Position numbers and translations under genes: made by a program
The notes under the pieces: model-generated
What the model saw: only the letters and a program-made list of their open reading frames with translations
Told to the model about the DNA's origin: nothing
Database searches by the model: none
From: Larix kaempferi
Taxonomy: Eukaryota; Streptophyta; Pinopsida; Pinales; Pinaceae
Assembly: GCA_027924585.1 (NCBI GenBank)
Contig: BSBM01000321.1
Coordinates: 2,865,001-2,929,000 of the forward strand
Direction of reading: 5' to 3'
DNA length: 64,000 nt
Part shown: positions 11,119 through 22,011 of the stretch, piece by piece
Layout: each line of letters begins with the position of its first letter
Numbering within the stretch: the first letter of the stretch is position 1

Positions 11119-12367
11119 CAGCCTTGATTGCATCTTCGTCTTGTTTATGATGACATTTATGGACTAAAGTCATCTAATATTTGCACATTCATACCAAAAA
11201 ATTGCATTTTAGAAACTCCAAGTTAATACTTTTCATTCAAATTTATTCTACACCATTCATAGCTTTAAATGGGCTAAACATCATATACTAGTACTTGTTA
11301 GCCATGTATTCATAAGTATAAGTCTTTGTAATGATATAGATCATTTTCATTGTGAAATATATTACCTTCTTTGGATTTCTATAATTGGAGATATAAATCA
11401 ATATTTATAAATAATAATAAAATTACTTTTTATTTTTTATTTATATGGAAACATTGTAAAAATGTTAAATTGATTCTAAATTTATTAAACATGGACAAAT
11501 ATTTAAAAATTGTGATCACCTTAACCATATAAAACATTGTTACAACATAGAATATTAGAAAAAAATACTAGTTACATAATTTAGCAGAACAACTTGCTAG
11601 GTTTGCAAGGAATCTAACTCCACCACAAGAACATCTTGACATGTTTGCACTAGCAAACAATTGAGTGGATTTGGGAAGAAGACACAGTCACCGATCGAAG
11701 TTAGTGATCAACAAATTTGCACATGGTCCAAGCTAAATTAGTGCATGCCCTAATTGATATAAAAATATAGAACATGGCAATGATCAAAATCATACATTTT
11801 GCCTAAGGCCAAATGTTATTTTTTTTCTTGGATACAACAATGAAAACCTTACTCAGAAATTAAGGTCTACCCCACCATAAAGTAAGGTGATAACTTAAAA
11901 AGGGATGAGGTTGGATATTCCTCAGTATAACAACTAAGGCAAATGAGGTTGACTCTTTGCATCTCTTTGAAGTGTGGGACCTTAGGGCATGTTTCTTGAA
12001 GCACTTCGAAAACAAAACACAATAAACCTTGCACCCTAATTACCACTATAGTACAAAATGAGAAGATAGAGCATATGAAAGAACCAAATGTACTAAACAT
12101 TGAAGAAAACTTTCAAAGATATATGCATATCAGAGACAATAGTGGTCATGATGTTGATGGATATTCCTCTTCTTTATACATTAATTCGTCTATAGGTATG
12201 GTTTTTGATGCTCTAATGCTTAGTTTCAATCATGTTTGAGTTTGGGAACCCTCCCACAAGTCAATGCATGCGTCTAGTCTAACCATGCCAAATTTCAATA
12301 CAAACCAGCACATGATATTTAAAAAATTTCAACGTTGGCCACATGTACTACATTAATTAATCTATAG
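11119..12367. repeat. Duplicated flank F, copy 1 (with empty insertion site)
   Basis: Non-LTR DNA following the solo LTR. It is nearly identical to the DNA following the 3' LTR (30060-30273, then 44301 onward after the copia insertion). It contains the uninterrupted sequence TTTGTAATGATATAG near 11327-11341, the pre-insertion form of the copia target. It stops abruptly at 12367, inside the second copy of a 170-bp repeat, where truncated LTR sequence begins. No gene was recognised. A minus-strand open stretch at 11867-12100 has a counterpart in copy 2 but no known domain. Confidence 0.8.
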
Positions 12368-12490
12368 CTTTCTGATTTTTGGCGGTCATATTTATTGAGA
12401 AAAGGTTGATTTTAGCCATCCGTACGCTGCCTTAAGTCCCGTTTTAATGGCTTGCAACCACCCTAATAATGGTTCGCACGTACCATTTTT

Positions 12491-12498
12491 AATATATA
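12491..12498 (+). promoter_or_regulatory. TATA-like box upstream of the U3 gene (copy 2)
   Basis: AATATATA within TTTTTAATATATAGGGTGTG, identical to the other LTR copies. The best preserved splice donor of the putative leader intron, CACAG|GTTAGT, follows at 12642. In this copy the acceptor AG is lost (TTCAACATG near 13221-13229). Confidence 0.4.
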
Positions 12499-13240
12499 GG
12501 GTGTGAACCCCGTTGGTGTTCCATTGTCTTTCATCACCCAGGAGCTCTCTTCCCGTTTCCGTTCAAAGTCACGAAGCACGTTCCAGGCTCGCGGGATCTG
12601 CAACAAACGCCAGCATCCGCATAGCATTTGTCACTTCACAGGTTAGTACCTTGGAAAACCTTGTTATAATGTGTTCTTCCCGTTTAAAGGGGCATGATCC
12701 GTCACTCTTTTCGTTCTATCCTTGCCATGGCGGGACTCTTAGAGTAATCATGGCTATAGCAGACCCATGTGCACCCCGACTAGGCATATGGAAGCCCTAA
12801 TTGTGCGCATAGAAAGCTCTAGAACCTCAAACATTCACCACTTAAATGTTAAAAGAACCTGTAGCACACCTTGCCCATCCTTACGCCAAAGTGATAAGCG
12901 TTTTTCTTTGTGACTGTAGAATTTTACGCCTTTCTACGCTTTGAAGCCGGTTAATATCATGTCTTTTATAAGAATGTAGAATACCTAGACCTACTTTATG
13001 TGCATTCGCTCTCATAGTTCATAGTTACAATATCAGTAGCGAAAGTAACCAAATTAATGTTTTCACAAGATTATAAAATGGCATGTGAAAGAATTATTTT
13101 TAAACAGTGAGACGAGCAGGAATTAGGAGTTCTGGTTGGCATTTGGATATTATCATTATAAGTAGGATGTTTTTTTGGATTGTTAACGTTGCGTCATATA
13201 TTCTTATTCATGTCTGATTGTTCAACATGATTTTTGAAAA

Positions 13241-16200
13241 ATGGCTAAAGGTGGCAAGAGAAAATCAAAGGCAACCGACGAAACCACAAGAGTAGAAACT
13301 ACATTCCAGGATACCAAGTGCACCACAGGCGTGCCTCCAGAAGTGAAGTGGGGAGACGTATATCGCATGATAAGAGATCAGGACTTCACTGAAGCTCTTC
13401 TTGAGGAGGAATGTTTATAACAGAACATCCGAATCTCTTGTATATCCAAGGCAGCCACACGTCCAGAGCTCTTCCCATGCTCGGAATGAATTGGATGGGT
13501 TTTGCAGCATGCGAACACTGAGACAAGAGTTATAGCAGACAACAAAGAAAAGGCTTTTGCCTCGTTTCACCCATCCTATATCTCAATGGCCTACAAGTTT
13601 CCCAAAGCCCAGCAACAGCTTGATGATGCATAGTTGGAAAGGATCTAGATGGATAATCTACATATGGCAAGGAAGCTGTTAATTTCAGGCAAGCAAATTA
13701 GAAGAAAGGATAGTGAGGAGTATGAGGTTCAGAATCTGAGTCCCCCTTTCAGACTGATCGCTCTCATGTTAAGCAGAATCTTCGGAAGACCCTATGGGAC
13801 GATGCTCATGCTGCAATGGGTTCCTATCATCCACTATGTAGCTTTCAAAGGGACAATCTTCAACTAGGTAGATATTCTCTTAGACAACCTGTCATCAGCT
13901 ATAATAGTTGCATGAGAAGGATTAGTGGAGAGGAAGGCAGAATATTATATGGCCTCTTAATTGATAGATTGTATTGTGGTGAAATGTCCCTTTCCCAAGT
14001 TGGGATGCATATGGAACTCAGCGGATGGCTCTGTGTTCATTGCCTATAAAATCGTCTGGGCTCAGAATTACAAAAGGGATTACAAACTCATTTGCAAGGA
14101 GTTCATCATGCCCCTATATGAATTAATCTTTAATGAAGAACCCAACTGCCTATCTGAGAACGCCATGAAAGATCTGGAGAAATATGGTGATTTCTATTTT
14201 TCTCCAGAAGGTACCTACATAAGAATGTATGGAGGATCCAAAGCCCCATATATCCTACCTAGGTACGCTATGGATTATATAGTCCACAAGGAGATGGTAA
14301 GACATGTATTCATTGATGGAATTGGTAATACCCTGTATAAGGCCAAGAAAGCTACTTTTCCGCCCTTACCCTTCTATGTCGGGGCCTACAAGTTCTCAGG
14401 AATTGCAACTGTAAAATATTTTGTCGCAGAGTTGAGAAGCTTTCATTTTGGAGAAAAGATTTTTCATAGGAATGATCGGCAAGGCAAAGCTGCACAAAAT
14501 TGCAAAGAACTCTCCACTCCCTTTGAGTATGCTAACTATTATGATCAAGAGGAGGAAGCATATAGGCGGGTTAGCAATATGACTAAGCTACGGATTTGTC
14601 AAATGGGAAAAGGAGAGGCCAGCTCGATCTCTAATGTTGTGGGGAAAATAGATTAGCAGTGAGAAAAGGGTACCATGGATACTACTGAGGCTCTCTCGAA
14701 ATAAGAACAAAGGCTCTCGAAACAAGCCAAGGCAAAAGAGGATAAATGCCAAGAAGAAGAGACTTTGAGAGTCCAAGCAGCTAAAGTTGAGGCAAAGAGG
14801 AAGGAAGAAGAAGAGAGTATTAGATTGGAAAGAAATGCGAAGCAAGAAGAATATGACACACTAAGAAGGGAGCAGGAGGAAGAGGCACGAAGAAAAGAAG
14901 AAGAAGAAAAGAAATACCAAGAGGATGTCGACCCCAAAAGGCCAGAACTGCAAGACTTAGGTTCCCCCATAAGAGATCTCCCCATTGTCCCTTTTACACC
15001 CTCAAAAGGCAGTACAGTCTCTAAATGGGAAAAGTTCGCTTACAACAATAAAAGAAAAACCATTTTTAAAGAGACAGGTTCCAGTTTGAAAAGACCTTTT
15101 CGGTCAGACATCGTCACTACACATGAAACCACGGTCATGCGGAACACAGAGGAGGCTGCTAAAATCCTAGCATCCATTTCCGTAGCCACGGTTATAGTGA
15201 CTGCAGACAATGTCAACATACAAGGAGATAAATTGAGTCTAGAAAAAGAGAAGGCACGTCCGTTACAGGAAGCTTTAGTCAAAGAGCATAATTATACCAA
15301 TTTGATGATCGAGAGGAATGATGCTCTCACATCTCAAAAGGAAGAATTAAATGAAACTTTCCAACATCTGGAAGCTGACAGGAGAGATATGGCAATACAA
15401 GTAAGAGTGTTAGAGGAAGAAAATGGAGAACTTGAAGGTAAAAACCTGAAGCTTGAATCAAAGAAGTTTGACAGCATTCAAGAGATCATCGACCTGAAGG
15501 AACACATTGAAAAGTTACAAGGAGGCAACAAATTTTTAGAACAGCAATTGGAGCTGGCCAACACCAAAATGGGGGACATTAGACCCTTCCACGAGCAAGC
15601 CTGTGAAATACTAAGAAGTACCTACGGCTTCCAAGAGCTCCTATCAGAGGAAATATACAAACTAAAAGCAATAATGGCCAAGGTCAAGGAAATCCATGTC
15701 AAAGCCACCAAGGTCAGGAGGAAGCATGCACACATCAGTGGAGAAATTAAGAAACACATCGAGTGGAGAGAAGGAAAATTAGAGTTCCTAGCAACTCTTC
15801 TCCTTAAGTCTGTTGTTGAATATATGGCAGATGTGCGCACCTTAATTTTTTCTAAAGGTTGCGAAGTAAAATTAGCCACCGTAACCCTAGCTACTTATGA
15901 GCGATGTAAGAATTTGTATTCTCAAATTCGAGCCACACAGGAAAGTTGTCAGATGGTCATTCCCTAGAAGATAGAAGAATTCACAGATAGAGAACAACAT
16001 TTATCTGACCTAAATGAAGGGCTCAAGGCAGAAAGTGAATATGTGCAGAAGCTGGACATCTTGACGTCAAAAGACCTGCACCAATTTATCAGCCAAGATG
16101 CTATTCATAAACACTTCCTAGAAGAAAGTCTCTGGGCCACTATGGCAGAAATGATTGTTCTAGTAGAGGAACTTGCCAAGCAAGAAGTGTCTCTCAGGTT

Positions 16201-16396
16201 TATGATTCCCCTGGTTGGAATAAATATTGTAAAGGAAGCAAATTAGTGGGGAAATTATATAGCAGAGGTAGATAGAGCACTGGCAGCCAACCAAGCTCCC
16301 ACCTCAGAGAATGTCCCAGCTGTTGCAGTAGTGTTAGAAGAAACATCGGTGGTCTCAGATGCGCCCAAGTCGACCAAGGAGCCAGCTCAGGGATAG
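13241..16396 (+). pseudogene. LTR-borne coiled-coil protein gene, copy 2 (broken)
   Basis: Paralog of the gene at 7112-10223, with the same start (MAKGGKRKSK) and the same tail. The first third is riddled with stops, for example TAA at about 13418 and TAG where others have TGG near 13633. The middle is open for 231 codons (13961-14656). The coiled-coil half is open for 400 codons (14765-15967), with heptad-rich Glu/Lys/Leu text, then TAG at 15965. Residues 16043-16246 continue in another frame. This copy keeps the Glu-rich stretch near 14890-14920 that copy 1 has lost, so comparing copies shows which lesions are private. The function is unknown. Confidence 0.65.
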
Positions 16397-16593
16397 CTCA
16401 CATTCGCCAACATGCCTCTTGGGTTGTTATTTTATGCATATACCTTTGAAATATTAAAATGACTTGTGGTTTTTAACTCCTGTTCATTTTTGTAAAGTTA
16501 TTTGGGATATTTCTCTTTTTGTAATATCAACACTACAAGACAAATTAGAGGAACATAAATGGTTAGGGTATAGGTGGCAACTCCTAGCACATC

Positions 16594-16612
16594 TTATAAA
16601 GCTATATATAGC
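16594..16612 (+). promoter_or_regulatory. Probable LTR promoter TATA box (copy 2)
   Basis: TTATAAAGCTATATATAGC, about 680 bp before the end of the 5' LTR. If used, the genomic RNA would start near 16630 and run through R-U5 into the primer-binding site and gag. Confidence 0.5.
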
Positions 16613-17295
16613 TGATTAGAGGGAGATAGAAAGGACTTTTGGCAAGTGAAATGACGTTTCTGTCTTGTATATGAACTATTTCTGCTACATGAATAAGAAA
16701 AATCGTTTTGGCCTGTGGAAGCCTGCACAGCACTTTGCTTGGGATCGTGTTGGATAATTGCTGAACTATTTCTGCGTCTTTCATACATTTCCTGTGAGAG
16801 CTTTCCTGGCTATTGTGAATTAATTCTCTGCTCTGAATGGTTTCATTTCCTTTGCAAAATCTCTGTGTTAAATGGTTAGTAGAATGCTTATCTTTATCAA
16901 ATCTATCTTGGATAATCTTTATTTCTGCTATAAATGCTTCTTTCAATTTAACAACTATCTGTGAAGTTCTTGGGCGCATTTCCAATTTATTACTCATTCT
17001 TTAAATTTGCTCCTTATAAGGATAGGATAATTTAGATTTAAATTAGATTAGCATAGATTCGTTTACCACATGCATTTAATTTAGGGCACATGCATATCAT
17101 ATTAAATACAAAATATATAACCGGTGGATCGGGCCGCAACTGGTAAAATAAAAATATCTTTAAACCTCACACGGTAGATGGAACCGTTAACCGGATGGAT
17201 TCCCCACACCAAACGGTGGGCGATCTAATTGGTATCGCTTACTAGGGAGAATCCCTTACTGGTTGATGTAGTGATATTCGAGGCATCAACAGTTT

Positions 17296-17313
17296 TGGTG
17301 CTAGAAGGAGGGC
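17296..17313 (+). other. Putative primer-binding site
   Basis: TGGTGCTAGAAGGAGGGC starts 4 bp after the 5' LTR end. It has the TGG start expected for pairing with a tRNA CCA tail. I cannot name the tRNA without a search. It is not the initiator-Met site used by the copia elements in this window. Confidence 0.5.
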
Positions 17314-17322
17314 CACTAGTAC

Positions 17323-18549
17323 ATGGCTAGCAAAAGAGATTCTTTTGTTGGTAAAAATTCCACTGAAATCCCATCTGAAACAGTCATCCCAAAATTTCCA
17401 GACCTGGAATCAAGAAATCAAGAAGATCCTAATCCTGAAACAGAACAGCTAGAAACATTGTATGATGTCCCTTTTGAAGAAGTAAATCGCTTTAGGAGAC
17501 ATACTCGCTCGTACGTGAGAAGTCTTGGAGGGATAACCATAGTTCCTCTATTACCTAGAATCAGTGCTCCTCGAAAAAATCCTCAATGTACAAGGGATTC
17601 CGTTCTTGTTCAAAGTCTAGAAGAATTATTAAATTTATCTCTAGAAGAAATCACCGAACCTTTTGACGAAGTTAGACTCGAGACCCCCATGAATCCAGAA
17701 CAGCAGCATACTCCAAGGAATACTCCTCTTAACTCACCACCACATTCTCCGCCGAGAGTCATGGTCGTACCCACATGGAGAGCCAGGGGAGCATTAAATG
17801 TAGTCCGACCATTCCATTATTTACCCAAAAACCCAGAAAAGGTTTTACCTAAGTATGACCCTAGCAAAGGAATTTATGCTGAAGACCACCTTAAAAGTTT
17901 TTATTTAGTTCTAAATCTTCTAAATGTGGAATACGAGGATGTGGTTTGTTGTCTCTTTCCTTATACTTTCAAACCCAAAGTATCTTCCTGGTACTTTAGT
18001 TTGCAAGCTGGTTCGATAACAAGTTGGGAAGATTTTGAGAAATGTTTTCTTAAAAAGTATGGCAATCAGAAAACTGTATCTACTCTCATGAAAGAATTGT
18101 TGTCTATGAGAATGGAAAAGAATGAGGAAGTTCAAGAGTTTAACCAGAGGTTCACAACATTGTTAAATAATTTTAGTGATGCAACAAATCCCTCTAAGGA
18201 ATGCTTAGTAGAGTATTATACAACAGCTCTTAAATCCCTGGTAGCAATGTTCGTCAAGAGAACAAAAAACCTTACCCTAACAGAAAATTTTGAAGAAGCC
18301 AAGAAAGTAGAAGAGGAGGCTTATAGCATCGCTAAACATGCTTTAGATGTAGAGTTCAAGCCGGCAGCTATTAAGAAACCTTTTCTGTTAACTAGGGATA
18401 AAGAAGAACCTGCAGCAGATTTAGAAAACGTCATAAAAATGATGCAGAAACTCTCCAATAAAATTGTGGATCAAGAAAAGGATAAGGCAACGAGTTCTTC
18501 AAGGCCACCTTTCAAGCCTTTCTATAAAAAGAAAGAAGAAAATGGATAG
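17323..18549 (+). CDS. gag: Gypsy gag polyprotein
   Basis: A 408-codon open frame starting 32 bp after the LTR. It should build the particle and package RNA. The N-terminal half is acidic and Pro/Ser-rich. Residues about 165-330 match the plant retrotransposon gag core, with markers VSSWYFSLQAGSITSWEDFE, FLKKYG and EVQEFNQRF. A Lys-rich tail ends FYKKKEENG. The frame ends at TAG (18547-18549) but continues in the same frame, without further stops, into the next segment. The stop could therefore be a mutated Trp codon (TGG to TAG) or a gag-pol readthrough point. The ATG at 17323 is the first in frame and the upstream leader is short, so the start is well placed. Confidence 0.8.
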   Translation: MASKRDSFVGKNSTEIPSETVIPKFPDLESRNQEDPNPETEQLETLYDVPFEEVNRFRRHTRSYVRSLGGITIVPLLPRISAPRKNPQCTRDSVLVQSLEELLNLSLEEITEPFDEVRLETPMNPEQQHTPRNTPLNSPPHSPPRVMVVPTWRARGALNVVRPFHYLPKNPEKVLPKYDPSKGIYAEDHLKSFYLVLNLLNVEYEDVVCCLFPYTFKPKVSSWYFSLQAGSITSWEDFEKCFLKKYGNQKTVSTLMKELLSMRMEKNEEVQEFNQRFTTLLNNFSDATNPSKECLVEYYTTALKSLVAMFVKRTKNLTLTENFEEAKKVEEEAYSIAKHALDVEFKPAAIKKPFLLTRDKEEPAADLENVIKMMQKLSNKIVDQEKDKATSSSRPPFKPFYKKKEENG

Positions 18550-18600
18550 TCAACCCCACCAGTAAATAATTCTGCTGTACTAAATCTAAATGAAATAGGC

Positions 18601-20532
18601 ATGGATCACTTCTGCACTTTCCACCAAGAACAACACTCGAAGAAAAGCTTCCCACAGTGGATCAATTCAATGAGCTTAGTAATGAACCAAATGTTAGATG
18701 CACAAATGACTGAGCAAACGATCCCCCAACAAGAACAAATTCTTGATAGTGAAGAACTAGCTCCCGACACTACAATGATCCTTTGGGATTGGACTCCTGC
18801 CCAAGAGCCATCTTGTGAAGAGTTCGTAGATGAAGTGAAAATAGCATCTATTAACATCACTACCAGGAGTAAAGGCCCAGTGATTGATCCAACAATAGAA
18901 GCACCTAAAGCAAGATCTAATCAAATACCGAAGCGACACATAACTGTCATTCCTCCCCAACCCAAGACAAACCCAATAGTTGCTCCTACGGTGACTAAAG
19001 AACCAAACTCAGAAATAATCAAACAACCAAAAGCCTCTTTAAATAAAACAGAAAATCAATCGAAGATTTCAAAGGAATGTGACATGAGCTATGATATAAT
19101 CGAGGATATTAAGAAAACAAAAGCGAACGTTTCCATTTTTTATATGTGTAGCTTACTGCAACAGAGGAAGAGATTGATGGAAGCCTTTGATCCACAAACA
19201 AGTGTCTCGGTAGAAAACACTGACGAGAACCCAGAAATTAATGAAGCAAGTATTGGCGGAAAATCGAAATCTCAAACTCTTCCTTTTCTCTTAACCTTTG
19301 AGATTTCTAATCACAATGTGCATAATTGTTTGGTAGACTCAGGTGCTAGTTCTAATGTCATGCCTTTTTCAATTTGCAAAAAGATTAATGGACAGCCAAT
19401 CTCATCCCCATCTCAAATCATTCAATTAGATAGAACTGCTTTCAAGGTTATAGGTGAACTGAAAGATGTACTTATTAGGTTGTCATCCGATCCTAGAGTA
19501 TGTCAATTCATTGATATAATGGTAGTCGATATCCCTGAGGCATATGGTTTAATTTTGAGTAGGGACTGGTCTGCGAAACTAAATGGCTATTTTGCAATAG
19601 ATTGGTCTCATCTGTGGCTGCCCTATCAAAATAGGCAAAACCAGATCAAGATATTAAGAGAGCCACACATGAAACAAAATGTTACTCAGTTAGAGGGAAA
19701 AAATGAAGCTGTGGCTTTTTCGTCTTCAGTTTTAGGAAATTACTTCTTGGACATCAAACCTGGGAACTACAAATCAGAAAAAGTTATCCATATTTCAGAC
19801 AAACAGTCCGATCTCCTTCACTTTTCATGGGCTGATGATATTGATTGTAATATATTAGATTTACTCACTAATTTAGACAGTAATGAAACTAATACCTTCT
19901 GGACCCTTTACTTTGATGGCTCCAAGACTCAGGAAGGATCCGGAGTCGGTTGCATTTTAATTCATCCTGATAGAAACAAGCATTTTTTATCATGTGGGTT
20001 AAAGTTTGAGTGTACTAATAACACTGCAGAATACGAAGCTCTCATTCAAGGTTTGAAGAAAGCCATTGCTCTTAATGTCAAGTTTTTGAAAGTCTTTGGT
20101 GATTCTAAAATTGTTGTTAGGCAAATAAGAAATATGATTCATTATCTCTCACCACATTTAAATGGTTATCAAGCAGAAGTTTGGAATTTAATTTCGTGTT
20201 TTTATGCTTTTAACATCAATTCTGTCCCAAGATTGAAAAACGCTGCAGCTGATTTGTTAGCCACTTCCACTTCCATATTAGTGCCCACTAATAATAAATG
20301 TTCTATTGAATTAATTTTCAGGCCCTCTGTTCCAGACAACATCACAAATTTCAGAGTATTTGATGACGACGATCAGATTATCAGTTTCTTAACCAATGAA
20401 GATGCTTTTCAGGAAGCCATCATAGAAGAAGAAGAGCATGACTCAAATCTACAAAATAAAGACACAGTGAAAGGGAACTTCATGCCCAAAGGAGTAAGAA
20501 CTCTAGAGGCGCTTTTCGATTTGCAAAGGTAG
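18601..20532 (+). CDS. pol: Gypsy pol part 1: protease and upstream RNase H
   Basis: A 643-codon open segment in frame with gag. A degenerate zinc-knuckle-like CTFHQEQHSKKSFPQW begins near 18610. The aspartic protease core lies near residues 220-330, with catalytic DSGASSNVMP and the later GLILSRDW. An RNase H follows near residues 435-560, with FDGSKTQEGSGVG (first Asp), NNTAEYEALIQGL (Glu), VFGDSKIVVRQI (second Asp) and NAAADLLA (last Asp). All four acidic positions appear present. This RNase H lies before RT, an unusual order. It probably does the RNA-strand degradation, because the RNase H after RT looks degenerate. The frame ends at TAG (20530), but homology carries on in frame after it. 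Confidence 0.8.
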   Translation: MDHFCTFHQEQHSKKSFPQWINSMSLVMNQMLDAQMTEQTIPQQEQILDSEELAPDTTMILWDWTPAQEPSCEEFVDEVKIASINITTRSKGPVIDPTIEAPKARSNQIPKRHITVIPPQPKTNPIVAPTVTKEPNSEIIKQPKASLNKTENQSKISKECDMSYDIIEDIKKTKANVSIFYMCSLLQQRKRLMEAFDPQTSVSVENTDENPEINEASIGGKSKSQTLPFLLTFEISNHNVHNCLVDSGASSNVMPFSICKKINGQPISSPSQIIQLDRTAFKVIGELKDVLIRLSSDPRVCQFIDIMVVDIPEAYGLILSRDWSAKLNGYFAIDWSHLWLPYQNRQNQIKILREPHMKQNVTQLEGKNEAVAFSSSVLGNYFLDIKPGNYKSEKVIHISDKQSDLLHFSWADDIDCNILDLLTNLDSNETNTFWTLYFDGSKTQEGSGVGCILIHPDRNKHFLSCGLKFECTNNTAEYEALIQGLKKAIALNVKFLKVFGDSKIVVRQIRNMIHYLSPHLNGYQAEVWNLISCFYAFNINSVPRLKNAAADLLATSTSILVPTNNKCSIELIFRPSVPDNITNFRVFDDDDQIISFLTNEDAFQEAIIEEEEHDSNLQNKDTVKGNFMPKGVRTLEALFDLQR

Positions 20533-20544
20533 TTCAGGAGACCT

Positions 20545-21922
20545 GTGAATGCCAAAACCCATAGCTCACCCATGCAATACGAATTAATAAACTTGGGCAC
20601 AGAAGCTAAACCAAAGTATGTCAATCTTGGTAAATGTTGTACCTCGAAAGAAAGAAGTAGATTCATTAAACTTTTTCGAAAATATAAAGATGTGTTCGCT
20701 TGGACCTATGACGATCTGAAGACATATGACACCCGCATCATTCAACACGTAATACCTATGAAGGAAGGTGTCAAACCTTTTCAGCAACAGTTAAGAAGGA
20801 TGCATCCAACACTCGAGCCTCTAATACAGAAAGAGTTAAAAAAAATTGTTGGAGGCCAAGATTATTTTTAAAGTCTGACATTCTGAATGGGTGGCTAATC
20901 TAATTCCTGTGCGGAAGAAATCAGGGGAGATCAGGCTGTGTGTAGATTTCTGGAACTTAAACAGAGCTTCCGATAAAGAAAACTACCCAGTACCCCTAAT
21001 GGAACAGATATTGCAGATGGTATCAGGATCATAACTCTTTTCCCTACTAGACGGCTTCTCTGGTTACAACCAAGTGCTAGTAACAGAGGAAGACTGACTC
21101 AAGACCACTTTTCACACAAAGTGGGGAACCTTCACATACCGGAGAATGCCTTTTGGCTTAATTAATGCAGGAGCTACCTTTCAGCGAGCCATGGACATTG
21201 CTTTCTGAGGAATGGGTGGTCAATGTGTTGTAGTATACTTAGATGATGTGACAGTCTTTTCGAAGAAGAGAGAGGACCATGTTTTTCACCTAAAACAAAT
21301 CTTTGGTCACTGTAGAAAGTACGGCATCTCTCTAAATCCTAAGAAAAGCGTTTTTGCTGTTCTTGAGGGAAAGCTGCTCGGTCATATCATTTCCAAGGAG
21401 GGAATCTCAATAGATCAAGAAAGGGTTCAAGCTATCAATAAGATTCCCATTCCCCATAGCAAGAAGTCTATGCAATCATTCATGGGCACCATAAATTTTT
21501 TCTAGAGGTTCATGCCAGACTTTGCTCAGATTGTTAAACCTTTGCAACAAATGGTCAAGCAAAGTTTACAATTTAAGTGGACAGACTTGGAAAGGGTTGC
21601 ATCCAAAGGAATCAAAGCTGCTATAGCCAAGGCACCTTCTTTAAGAAGACCAAATTTTGATAAATATTTTATAATGTACACGTTTTCTTGTGATAACTCT
21701 CTCGCAGTTGTGCTTACTCAAAAGACGGAATCAGGAGATGAATACCCAATTTCTTTTATGAGCACTGGTATGCAGGGCGCTAAACTGAACTATCCCATGG
21801 TAGATAAGCAAGCATACGCAATTTTCAAAGCAGTAAAGCAGTTCAGGCCGTATATTCTAAAAAATAGAACTACATTCATAGTCCCTCATCCCACTGTCAG
21901 ATCTCTTTTTGTTCAGAAATAG
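20545..21922 (+). pseudogene. pol: Gypsy pol part 2: reverse transcriptase and gypsy RNase H (broken)
   Basis: RT begins in the same frame as the previous segment (VIPMKEGVKPFQQQLRRM), then shifts frame at about 20837-20870 in an A-run. The core reads on as [41 protein letters not shown] and VVVYLDDVTVFS (catalytic YLDD intact). Stops lie near 21031, 21097, 21207 and at 21503 (TAG). The segment 21512-21922 holds the connection domain and the usual gypsy RNase H (FIMYTFSCDNSLAVVLTQK, NYPMVDKQAYAIFKAV). Its catalytic Glu region reads VDKQAY rather than the common E-containing form, so this RNase H is probably inactive. That fits a lineage which relies on the extra domain upstream. Confidence 0.75.
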
Positions 21923-22011
21923 TTGGGAGAAAGAAGAGGGAATTGGGTCACTGCTCTCCAAGAGTACAACTTAGAATTCAAGCCGGCTAACATCATCAAA
22001 GGTAAATTCCT

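Larger units (their letters stand above)
12368..17291 (+). repeat. 5' LTR of the giant-LTR gypsy element (truncated, LTR copy 2)
   Basis: This 4924-bp block aligns to the solo LTR from its position 695 to its end and finishes GGCATCAACA. The internal region begins directly after it. The missing part includes the TG start and the CpG-rich repeats. The junction with flank F reads ATCTATAG|CTTTCTG, whereas the complete copies read CCTAGTCTTTCCG. The shared TAG suggests end joining at microhomology during duplication. Confidence 0.8.
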
